Assembly: GCA_003161435.1 (NCBI GenBank)
Contig: PMOS01000031.1
Location: 124,001-188,000, forward strand
From: Vulcanimicrobiota bacterium
GTDB lineage: Bacteria > Vulcanimicrobiota > Vulcanimicrobiia > Vulcanimicrobiales > Vulcanimicrobiaceae
Length of the DNA: 64,000 nucleotides
Reading direction: 5' to 3'
The translations under genes and the position numbers were made by a program. The notes under the pieces were generated by a model. It was not told where the DNA came from, ran no database searches, and was given only the letters and a program-made list of their open reading frames with translations. Positions 1-6,981 of the stretch are shown here, one piece after another. Positions within the stretch are counted from its first letter, which is position 1. The number at the start of each line of letters is the position of its first letter.

Positions 1-129
1 ATCGAGTACGCGGCGGTATTCGATCATGCGGGAAAGCGGTGGATGCTCTACAACGGCAATGGCTACGGGCGTTCGGGACTCGGCTTGGCGGTGCTCGAGG
101 AGGGCGTGCACCGAAGCGGCTCTGACTGA
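1..129 (+). CDS. C-terminal fragment of a glycoside-hydrolase-like beta-propeller protein
   Basis: Frame 1 is open from the window edge and ends at TGA 127-129, giving 42 residues. The stretch RWMLYNGNGYGRSGLGLAVL at residues 13-32 resembles the last blade of GH43/GH32-like five-bladed propeller proteins, where a phrase such as MFYNGNGFGRTGFGYAVLE recurs near the C-terminus. The start lies outside the window, so neither substrate nor full family can be given. The gene converges on the glycosyltransferase at 63-1424 and the two 3' ends overlap by about 67 bases. The family call rests on one short motif. Confidence 0.55.
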   Translation: MEYAAVFDHAGKRWMLYNGNGYGRSGLGLAVLEEGVHRSGSD

Positions 130-1424
130 CCGAACAGCACAGCCCGTCGCGAGGCGTCGGCGAGCGCATCCCAGCAGTCCTGCGGGAGATTGGCGAACGC
201 GCGCCACGAGAGCGGCGGATTCGCGACGACGCCGAGAGCCCGATTTGCACGAGCATGCTCGGCGGCGCGTTCGAGCGCGAAAGGATCGTCGCCCCGCACG
301 CTCTCGACGGACGTCGGTGCCGTGGCAACATTTGAACCTCGGCGGTCGCCCGCAAGGTATGCTTCGAGAAACGACAGATAGCGTCCGACATCGTGCACGG
401 CGCGAACGCGCTCGCGTCCGCGCGTCGCGACCCTGGCACGAAGCGCGTTGTCGTCGAGAAGCAGCGCGATCGCCTCGGCGAACGCGGTCGGCGGCACGAC
501 GCTGCTCGGGCAATACGCATGCAGCGTCCCCTGGTTCAGTCCGTACACGCAAGAGGCGAACTCGGCAAAGCGGGGCTCGGTCTGCGCGCAAGACGACACG
601 ACCGGAACCCCGGCAAGCGCAGCTTCCAGGCGAGAGGAACCCTCGCCGACGTACACGTCGGCGAGGGGATAGATATCGTCGAGGTCGTGCCGGAAGCCCG
701 CGTGGGTCACGAACGGCGGCGCCTCGGCGCGAAGCTCCGCACCGTGTTGGCCGTCGCCGACGACGAGCAGCCGTAACGGATATCCGTTTGCGCGCAACGC
801 CCCGATCCCCCTGACCAGCGGACGAACGTAGCCGAGGTGGTCGTCGTCTAGCCGCGTCGCGGTCACGACGAGCAACTCATCTCCGGCGACGAACGCCTCA
901 CGCGGTAACGGCGCGCGCCGGCCCGGCTCGGCTACTGGCAAGTCCGCAAAGACGACGCTACCGACGGCGAAGTCGTACCGCCGCGCGTGCGCCAAGACGT
1001 CCTCCAGCGCATGCCCGAGGACGCGTCCCTCTACGACAGCTCGATGCAGCTCGGCAACAACGTCCGGGTCGTCGCCCACGAACAGGTCGTTGGATAGGAT
1101 CTCCAGGTACACTGGTGCGCTCACGCGCGCGGCGACCGCAAGCGGAAAGGCAGCGCCGGCGACGGCAAGCACGGCGTCGCGGTCGGCGAGGGCCACGGAG
1201 GCGCGCGCGCGAGCGCCCGCGTCGCGCGCCGCGCTCGGTCCGAGGGCAAGCGCCGGCTCGACGATTAGCCGCGAAGCGACAGCCGCGACATCTTCGACTA
1301 AGTCGCCCTCCGCGCAAAGCACGAGCACGTCGTGACCGCGGTCGCGAAGCCCGCGCGCCTCGCGCAGTGCGACTCGCACCGTTCCGTCGATGCGTGCCCG
1401 CTCGAGAACGATCGCGACGCGCAC
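63..1424 (-). CDS. Glycosyltransferase, GT-B fold (GT4-like)
   Basis: A 453-residue cytoplasmic protein with the two-domain layout of GT-B enzymes. The N-terminal half opens with MRVAIVLERARIDGTVR and a Rossmann-like GHDVLVLC strand. The C-terminal half has VVTATRLDDDHLGYVRPLV at 186-204, LLVVGDG at 219-225 and the donor-site motif GEGSSRLEAALAGVPVVSS at 260-278, whose two glutamates recall the EX7E motif of retaining GT4 enzymes. The last ~22 residues are read antisense to the gene at the window edge, so the true C-terminus could be shorter. It is followed upstream on the same strand by two methyltransferases, consistent with assembly or decoration of a surface glycan. Donor and acceptor are unknown. 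Confidence 0.8.
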   Translation of the reverse strand: MRVAIVLERARIDGTVRVALREARGLRDRGHDVLVLCAEGDLVEDVAAVASRLIVEPALALGPSAARDAGARARASVALADRDAVLAVAGAAFPLAVAARVSAPVYLEILSNDLFVGDDPDVVAELHRAVVEGRVLGHALEDVLAHARRYDFAVGSVVFADLPVAEPGRRAPLPREAFVAGDELLVVTATRLDDDHLGYVRPLVRGIGALRANGYPLRLLVVGDGQHGAELRAEAPPFVTHAGFRHDLDDIYPLADVYVGEGSSRLEAALAGVPVVSSCAQTEPRFAEFASCVYGLNQGTLHAYCPSSVVPPTAFAEAIALLLDDNALRARVATRGRERVRAVHDVGRYLSFLEAYLAGDRRGSNVATAPTSVESVRGDDPFALERAAEHARANRALGVVANPPLSWRAFANLPQDCWDALADASRRAVLFGQSEPLRCTPSSSTAKPSPERP

Positions 1425-1429
1425 GAAGG

Positions 1430-2056
1430 TCAGTCCAGCCGAACGCGGATGGTGACCTCGTACAGCCCATAGTCGTGCAACAGCGCGACGTTGCGCGAGT
1501 AGCGCTGGCGGCAGCGATCGAACAGCGCGTGGGGGTCGGCGTAGTATAGGTCATCGCGCATTCGCTCCGGGTCGGAGAACCCACTCAGGCAGTTGAATGC
1601 GAAGCCATTGCGCGATAGCGCAGCCAGCAAGTCGATCGTGTCGTGGACGTAGCGCGCCCAGGCGTCGACCGGAACGTCTCCTTTGACGCTGAATATCCCG
1701 CTTGCGACGGTATAGTCCGAGATCGGCACGTCATCGAGCACTTCGGTAAACCGGACGTCGGAGCGCCCGCCGTAGCGCGTTCGACCGGCATCGATCATCG
1801 CTGTCGCGATGTCGTACCCGACGTAACTCGCGAAGCCCGGCAGCAAGTCGAGACGGTCGACGAGTGCTCCGTAGCCGCAACCCAGATCGTTGAGCGTGAA
1901 CCCCGGATCGTCCGCGCAGATACTGAGTACCTGCGTGAAACGAACCTGCTGAGCGTCTTCTGAATTCCAGTCAACGCCGCGCGGCGTCTGACCGTATTGT
2001 TCGAGCTTCTGGGTGTAGTACGTCCGCACGCGCGCGCGGATCTCATCTTGGTTCAC
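1430..2056 (-). CDS. Class I SAM-dependent methyltransferase
   Basis: A 208-residue protein with a Rossmann methyltransferase signature: motif I LNDLGCGYGALVDRL at 55-69, followed by YVGYDIATAMIDAGR, which supplies the acidic residue after strand beta-2. The N-terminal 40 residues look helical. The ATG at 2056 is 3 bases from the stop of the next methyltransferase upstream, and its own stop is 5 bases from the GT4 start, so the three are probably one transcript. In this neighbourhood it probably modifies a sugar or sugar nucleotide. The substrate cannot be read from the sequence. Confidence 0.75.
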   Translation of the reverse strand: MNQDEIRARVRTYYTQKLEQYGQTPRGVDWNSEDAQQVRFTQVLSICADDPGFTLNDLGCGYGALVDRLDLLPGFASYVGYDIATAMIDAGRTRYGGRSDVRFTEVLDDVPISDYTVASGIFSVKGDVPVDAWARYVHDTIDLLAALSRNGFAFNCLSGFSDPERMRDDLYYADPHALFDRCRQRYSRNVALLHDYGLYEVTIRVRLD

Positions 2057-2059
2057 GGT

Positions 2060-2836
2060 TCAGGCGGCTAGTGCCAGCTCCGAATAGATCACCATTGCCC
2101 GGTTGCTCTTAGCGAAGGCCTTTTGAGCCAGGTGCAGCGGGTACATGGTCACGTCGTTCAGCAGCAGTCCCATGTACCAGGGAAAGTCTGTCTTGAAGGT
2201 CACTTCGCGATTGCCTGAGAGGATCGTCTGCTCGCGGTCGGAGAGCCCTCTCTTGTGCGCCTCATTCGCCTGCACGATACGGTTGCTCAAAGGCAGCAAC
2301 AGATTCGAAACCGGAAACGTAAGACCGGCATTGGCCCGCAGCGTTAATCCGAACCGCTGGGCGATCCTCGGAAAGTCCGCGAACGTATACCGTCGCTTAT
2401 GACCAGCGATGTCGTCTTCGATACCCCAGTAGCGTGGCTGGGCCGGAACCACCGTGATGATGACACCGCGAGGTTCGAGCAACTCCATCGCACGCCTGAA
2501 GTAGGCGTCCACGTCTTCGTCGCTGAGATGCTCTATCACCATGCACGAGAGAATGACGTCGAACTTCCGATCGAAATCGTGAGCAAAGAAATCGACGTGT
2601 TGCACGTCGTAGCGTCCAGCATCGATGGCCTCTCGGTTGAGCTCGCGATTCTTCTCGCAGGCCGACGCGTTCAAGTCGACGCCGAGCCCGCGCAATCCGC
2701 TCTTGAGCAGTGTTCGCCCGTTGTAGCCGTTACCGCTGCCGATCTCCAAAAAAGTCCCGCCACGAAGCCTGCGCAGGCGCTCACGAAGGTACAGCCGTTG
2801 CAGGATCGACCCGGGCGCGATCTCGCGTGTCCTCAC
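2060..2836 (-). CDS. Class I SAM-dependent methyltransferase with ambiguous start
   Basis: The protein carries motif I FLEIGSGNGYNGRTLLKSG, followed by LGVDL, and a clear FDVILSCMVIEHLSDED motif of the Methyltransf_11/23 type. I place the start at GTG 2836, about 258 residues. Upstream codons remain open to 2935 but do not look like coding sequence. A well-spaced AAAGGA lies ahead of an ATG at 2859, but that ATG is out of frame: it meets a stop after eight codons because a run of seven G (plus-strand C at 2843-2849) shifts the frame. One extra G would join that ATG to this frame. The role is presumably glycan methylation, like its neighbours. Confidence 0.7.
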   Translation of the reverse strand: MRTREIAPGSILQRLYLRERLRRLRGGTFLEIGSGNGYNGRTLLKSGLRGLGVDLNASACEKNRELNREAIDAGRYDVQHVDFFAHDFDRKFDVILSCMVIEHLSDEDVDAYFRRAMELLEPRGVIITVVPAQPRYWGIEDDIAGHKRRYTFADFPRIAQRFGLTLRANAGLTFPVSNLLLPLSNRIVQANEAHKRGLSDREQTILSGNREVTFKTDFPWYMGLLLNDVTMYPLHLAQKAFAKSNRAMVIYSELALAA

Positions 2837-2842
2837 GCACCG

Positions 2843-2849
2843 CCCCCCC
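2843..2849 (-). repeat. G7 homopolymer at a methyltransferase start
   Basis: Seven consecutive C on the plus strand, read as G7 in the gene direction. It lies between an ATG with a good AAAGGA ribosome-binding site (2859) and the in-frame coding sequence beginning near 2836. With 7 G the ATG is out of frame; with 8 or 5 G it would be in frame. This is the layout of a slipped-strand phase-variable start, though a homopolymer sequencing error would look the same. Confidence 0.5.
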
Positions 2850-2949
2850 GCACCGCCATGGGTCCATCCTTTCCGTTCAACGAGCAACGATAAAGCGCAT
2901 TTGCCGCGTGGTCCGCCCGCCGATCGCAATGGCACCGGTCAGCGAGCGG

Positions 2950-2966
2950 AAAAAGGCGAAATCGCC
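2950..2966 (-). terminator. Possible weak intrinsic terminator
   Basis: On the minus strand GGCG-ATTT-CGCC is followed directly by TTTTT. It lies about 115 bases after the stop of the Exordium-like gene (3079-4260) and before the methyltransferase at 2060-2836. The stem is only four base pairs, so the call is weak. Confidence 0.3.
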
Positions 2967-3078
2967 GCTTCCCCAAGTTCGCGTCAGGCAACGCACGGCC
3001 TTGCCGTTAGGCGCTAGCTTTGTCTGTTACGGGGCGGATAAAGGCCTCGGGGCAACATTATCGCGTCATCGGGAGCCG

Positions 3079-4260
3079 TTATCCGTTTGTACATAGGTGA
3101 ATCGCGTTTGACCACATCGATTGCACGGTGTAGTTGTGGCCATTCATATTTATGGTCGTGAAATGGCCGGCGCAGATGTCCGCGATTTCATCGCCTGCGG
3201 GATTGATCCAAGCTGTCCCCACGTCAGGGTCCGAGATCGTTTCGAACAACTCGTGAGTCAAAGCGTTCATGGTTGAATCGATGAGATCGTCGCCGCTCGA
3301 AGTCGTATTTATACCGCCGGTAAAGCCGCAGCCGAAGACGTCCTGATACGGCTCAACCGTGTAGATGATGTTTTTCCCGTTCCCAAAATTGACGCTTGAG
3401 TGATAGGCGCAGAACGTAAATGAACTGGGATTGTCGGGAGAATAGCATTGTGCCGTTTGATCGAAGCACGTATCGGTGTTCGGCGGTAGAAAGATGTGAT
3501 AGATGTGCCCGTATCCGAAACCCAATTGAGATGCAGCATTATAGGCCAACAAGAGGAGATCGCTCTCGTCAATGACAGGGTTTCTGATACCGGGGTGAGA
3601 CGTCAAGACGTTCAACGTCACGAAAGCCTGGGTTCCACGAGTATACCTATTGATCTGATTGAGGTTCGTGTACTGATTGAGCACAGAGTTCAAATAGGCG
3701 CTTGCACCGAGGTCCGTTTGATTGGTGCCCGGCACGCCCCAGCACGTCGACGGCGCCGACGGATCGACGTAGCAATTTTCATAATTCGTCGAAACGAGGA
3801 TGGCATGCTGCTGCGCTCCGCCGATGATAACGCCGCCATGGTACCCCACATCGAATGGGCTCGATGTCACCGTCCGAGGTCGCCGTGCTGAGAGCGACTG
3901 CCGTTTAGCTGAAAAGGTTAGCGTTGGCGGAGAGGAGCCTGCCACCGGATCGATCTGAGCATACCCGCGTTGAGCGGTGCCCATTGCTGTCAAACTCGCG
4001 GGACTAATTGAAAGAGTGATGCTCGCGCTGCTTGACCCCTGGGCCGGATTGTACGGCGTCACATTGAGTGACGAGGTCCCTGCTGGAGGGGGAGTCTGGT
4101 TTGGCGGGGCGGGCGACGCCGGACCGGAAATGACCGGCCCTATCGTAGCCGCACCCTGCCCCGGCGTGGGGTTTAGAGCGTTTCCGCCTGTGCCGCCGCC
4201 ACCGCAGCCGGCGAATCCAAGAATGAACGACCCGAGGACGACAAGGCGCAGAGACTGCAT
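3079..4260 (-). CDS. Secreted lipoprotein with an Exordium/Phi-1-like domain
   Basis: ATG 4260 begins a lipoprotein signal peptide, MQSLRLVVLGSFILGFAGC, with the lipobox cysteine at 19. A Gly/Pro-rich linker follows. The final ~62 residues contain THELFETISDPDVGTAW, DEIADICAGHF and YTVQSMWSNAIHLC. This order (HE-x2-E, then a GDxC-like segment, then a terminal WS-x5-C) matches the conserved region of plant Exordium / phosphate-induced protein 1 (PF04674), where the sequence reads like HELAET-NP, EIGDLC and QWIWSP-C. The HELFE motif could also be a metal site. The protein is 393 residues and probably anchored outside the cytoplasmic membrane or on the outer membrane. No function is established for bacterial members that I know of. 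It is isolated between glycan genes by flanking gaps of about 140 and 190 bases, suggesting its own transcript. Confidence 0.65.
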   Translation of the reverse strand: MQSLRLVVLGSFILGFAGCGGGGTGGNALNPTPGQGAATIGPVISGPASPAPPNQTPPPAGTSSLNVTPYNPAQGSSSASITLSISPASLTAMGTAQRGYAQIDPVAGSSPPTLTFSAKRQSLSARRPRTVTSSPFDVGYHGGVIIGGAQQHAILVSTNYENCYVDPSAPSTCWGVPGTNQTDLGASAYLNSVLNQYTNLNQINRYTRGTQAFVTLNVLTSHPGIRNPVIDESDLLLLAYNAASQLGFGYGHIYHIFLPPNTDTCFDQTAQCYSPDNPSSFTFCAYHSSVNFGNGKNIIYTVEPYQDVFGCGFTGGINTTSSGDDLIDSTMNALTHELFETISDPDVGTAWINPAGDEIADICAGHFTTINMNGHNYTVQSMWSNAIHLCTNG

Positions 4261-4452
4261 CACACACACCGTCTAACTTCCGCCACCCTGCCAACGGACC
4301 CAGTGGTTGCGACGCGCTCAGGCGCTTGTCCTGCTTTGCTTAGCAGAAGCCCCACGCCGCCGGGCAACACCGCATTTGGCTGCGCCGGCTAGGCCAAATC
4401 ACTAGCGCAAAAACCACTGCCTGGCGTCAGCACTAAGGGAAAGCTTCGCTGC

Positions 4453-5157
4453 TCAAGATTCAAACGGTTCGGAGCTGCGTATATAGGATGCCGCCTCCAT
4501 TGCCTTGCACAATAATATATCGACGACGCTTACGCCGTGCTCGAACGGCGGGTACGGCTGCTCGTACTCAGGATACCCGGCATAGGATTTCCAACGAACG
4601 CGCACCCCGCGCTCTCGAAAGAGTGCTTCATCCATGTAACCCTTGGCGGCCGGTCCGGAAACGTACTCGTCGGCGCCGAGCTCTTCACAGATGCGGAGCA
4701 GCCGCTCGTTCCGGTCGTCGGCGAGCGCGAACTCCGACGAATCGCGTATGCGCGTACCGATTCCGAGACGAAGGCAGATCGCTTGTAAGAGGTGTCGGTT
4801 CAAGGTCGAGATCGTATGCAGCGGAGCCGTGCGCAGAAGACCCTCGAGCCACGGAAAGACCGCGTCGAAGCCGGGCGTACGCGCGTAGCTGTGACGGATC
4901 GCGCTTAAGTGCTCGCCGATGAACGCATCACCATCGAGCTCAGTCTCGTCGATCGCCTGATGGTACTTCCCCTTGACCTGTACCGGGACCGTGATCCACT
5001 GCGGTCCCTGCCGCGTCTTGATCTTGTTTCGGTTGCGCCAGTCGCGCCGCGTGTACTGCATCCGGTCGTACAAGACGAACTCGTCGACCGATGCGATCGT
5101 ATCGAAGTAACCCTTCCAAGGGAGGTAATTCGATTGGGAGATCGCGACGCGCTTCAT
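4453..5157 (-). CDS. WbqC-like family protein
   Basis: A 234-residue protein matching the WbqC family (PF08889) along its length. The N-terminus AISQSNYLPWKGYFDTIA, the following FVLYDRMQYTRRDWRNRN, and the C-terminal EYVSGPAAKGYMDE are typical. Family members occur in O-antigen and capsule clusters, next to aminotransferases and acyltransferases, and are thought to act in amino-sugar modification; the exact reaction is not well established. It sits six bases after the PglD-like acyltransferase, which itself overlaps the WecE-like aminotransferase. This suggests the three act together on a 4-amino-sugar nucleotide. Confidence 0.85.
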   Translation of the reverse strand: MKRVAISQSNYLPWKGYFDTIASVDEFVLYDRMQYTRRDWRNRNKIKTRQGPQWITVPVQVKGKYHQAIDETELDGDAFIGEHLSAIRHSYARTPGFDAVFPWLEGLLRTAPLHTISTLNRHLLQAICLRLGIGTRIRDSSEFALADDRNERLLRICEELGADEYVSGPAAKGYMDEALFRERGVRVRWKSYAGYPEYEQPYPPFEHGVSVVDILLCKAMEAASYIRSSEPFES

Positions 5158-5163
5158 CCGGGG

Positions 5164-5826
5164 TCAGAAGTTGCGCAGCTGATCGCTCGTGTGCTCCGCC
5201 GGTTCGGTACCCCTGACTTTGTATACGCCGCGCGGAATCGTGTCCTTCATGATGAGCGCACCAGCGCCGATCACGCATTCTGGAGCAACGACGACACCGT
5301 GTCGAAACGTCGCGTTCACCCCGATGAAACAGTTATCGCCGATCGTGCAGTGCCCGGAAATGACGGCATGGCTCGCAATGAAGACATTGTTGCCGATCGT
5401 CGAATGGTGTCCCACGTGATTCCCACTCCACAAGATCGTATTGTCGCCGATGCTTACGAACGGCTGGATAACGTTGTTCTCGAAGATGAACGAGTTCTCG
5501 CCGATCGTGAAATGCCCGACGTGGGACACTCGTGAGCTGATGTACGTCAGCGGCTTGTAGCCCTTCTCCTTCGCCTCGGCGACGAGAGCTGCGCGTGTCC
5601 GGTTGACCTTTCCGAATCCAAGCGCGACGAAGATGTCATACTGGTCCGGCGGATGCGTCTGCGTCAGCGTCTCGAATGCGACCACCGGAAGCCCGAGCAG
5701 TTCCGTGCGGTCGAGAAAGCGCTCGTGCACGGTAAACGCGGCAACCCGGTAGGGGCTGTCCGCGTCGAGATAGACCCGCGCGACCTCGGCGAAGTCAGCG
5801 GTGCCGAAGATAACGGCTTGTTTCAT
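5164..5826 (-). CDS. NeuD/PglD-family sugar O/N-acyltransferase
   Basis: A 220-residue protein with an N-terminal Rossmann-like part (AVIFGTADFAEVARVYL) and a C-terminal left-handed beta-helix of hexapeptide repeats, from about residue 90 to 205 (HFTIGENSFIFENNVIQPF and similar). The conserved histidine of the PglD/NeuD active site is probably in GNHVGHHSTIGNN. The family transfers acetyl or formyl groups to UDP- or dTDP-amino sugars. ATG 5826 overlaps the TGA of the WecE-like gene by four bases (ATGA), so translation is probably coupled to the enzyme that would make its amino-sugar substrate. Confidence 0.85.
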   Translation of the reverse strand: MKQAVIFGTADFAEVARVYLDADSPYRVAAFTVHERFLDRTELLGLPVVAFETLTQTHPPDQYDIFVALGFGKVNRTRAALVAEAKEKGYKPLTYISSRVSHVGHFTIGENSFIFENNVIQPFVSIGDNTILWSGNHVGHHSTIGNNVFIASHAVISGHCTIGDNCFIGVNATFRHGVVVAPECVIGAGALIMKDTIPRGVYKVRGTEPAEHTSDQLRNF

Positions 5827-6974
5827 GCGAGCACTCCGGACGATATGGGCCGAAACGAGTGAACCGCCTCGACGACGCGGTCGGTTTCCGCGTCGGACAT
5901 GTCGTTGTACATCGGGAGCCGGATCAAACGCTCGCTGCTCGATACCGAAACCGGCAGATCTTCCGGGCGATACCCGAGGTGAGCACCGTACTCCGAGCCG
6001 TGCAGCGGAACGTAGTGAAAGACGCTGTTGATCTCATGCGCTGCGAGGTACGCGATCAACGCGTCACGATCCGCCACATTTTGCAGCAACATGTAGTACA
6101 TGTGGTACGCCTGGCGGCAGTGCTCGGGAACGACCGGCGGCCTGACTCCGTACTCGGCACACCAATCGCCGAGTTCGCGGTGGTACCGGTTCCAAACGTG
6201 CTTGCGGCGAGCCTGAATCGTTTCCGCGTTCTCGAGCTGCGCGAAAAGGAACGCCGCGAGCAGATCGCTCGGCAGGTACGACGACCCAGGCTCGACCCAC
6301 GTGTATTTGTCGACCAGACCACGGAAGAACCGGGCGCGGTTCGTTCCCTTCTCGCGAACGATCTCGGCACGTTCGATGTAAGACGCATCGTTGATGAGTA
6401 GCGCACCTCCCTCGCCGCACATCACATTCTTCGTTTCGTGGAAGCTTTGGGTCGCGAACGTGCCGAACGAGCCGAGTGGCCGATCACGATACGAGGCGAA
6501 CAGGCCGTGCGCGTTGTCCTCGATGACGGTGACGCCGTGACGATCAGCGATCTCGCAGATCGTGTCCATTTCGCAAGCGACCCCAGCATAGTGAACCACG
6601 ACGATCGCACGCGTTCGCGCGGTAATTGCTTTCTCGATCGCACGTTCGTCGATATTCAGCGTGTCGGGGCGAATGTCGACGAACACCGGACGCGCACCCC
6701 GAAGCACGAACGCGTTCGCGGTCGAGACGAAGGTGAAGGACGGCATGATGATCTCATCATCGGGGCCGATATCGAGCAGCAGAGCAGTCATCTCAATGGC
6801 GTGCGTGCACGAGGTCGTTAGCAGCGCCTTCTTCGTCCCGATCGATCTTTCGAGCCATTCGTTGCAGCGCTTCGTGTAGTAGCCGTCGCCTGAAATGCGA
6901 CGACGTGATATCGCGTCACCCATGTACTCGTGCTCGCGCCCCACCACCACCGGCCGGTTGAACGGAATCTTCAT
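5823..6974 (-). CDS. wecE: dTDP-4-amino-4,6-dideoxygalactose transaminase (WecE/RffA-like)
   Basis: The protein from ATG 6974 is 383 residues and begins MKIPFNRPVVVGREHEYMG, close to E. coli RffA. It keeps the family landmarks EIIMPSFTFVSTANAFVLRG, VVHYAGVACEMDTI, an IEDNAHG segment with the PLP-contacting aspartate at 153, and the Schiff-base lysine in SFHETKN (K182). REKGTNRARFFRGLVDKYTW also follows RffA closely. The expected reaction is PLP-dependent amination of dTDP-4-keto-6-deoxy-glucose. The open frame extends upstream to 7109 but only into the neighbouring membrane-protein gene. The thymidylyltransferase and 4,6-dehydratase that would supply substrate are not in this window. Confidence 0.9.
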   Translation of the reverse strand: MKIPFNRPVVVGREHEYMGDAISRRRISGDGYYTKRCNEWLERSIGTKKALLTTSCTHAIEMTALLLDIGPDDEIIMPSFTFVSTANAFVLRGARPVFVDIRPDTLNIDERAIEKAITARTRAIVVVHYAGVACEMDTICEIADRHGVTVIEDNAHGLFASYRDRPLGSFGTFATQSFHETKNVMCGEGGALLINDASYIERAEIVREKGTNRARFFRGLVDKYTWVEPGSSYLPSDLLAAFLFAQLENAETIQARRKHVWNRYHRELGDWCAEYGVRPPVVPEHCRQAYHMYYMLLQNVADRDALIAYLAAHEINSVFHYVPLHGSEYGAHLGYRPEDLPVSVSSSERLIRLPMYNDMSDAETDRVVEAVHSFRPISSGVLA

Positions 6975-6981
6975 GGTGCCC

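Noticed and set aside
26-814. A 262-aa plus-strand ORF across the first glycosyltransferase
   Set aside because: It is Arg-rich, has no domain and is antisense to a clear GT4 gene; GC-rich sequence opens such frames.
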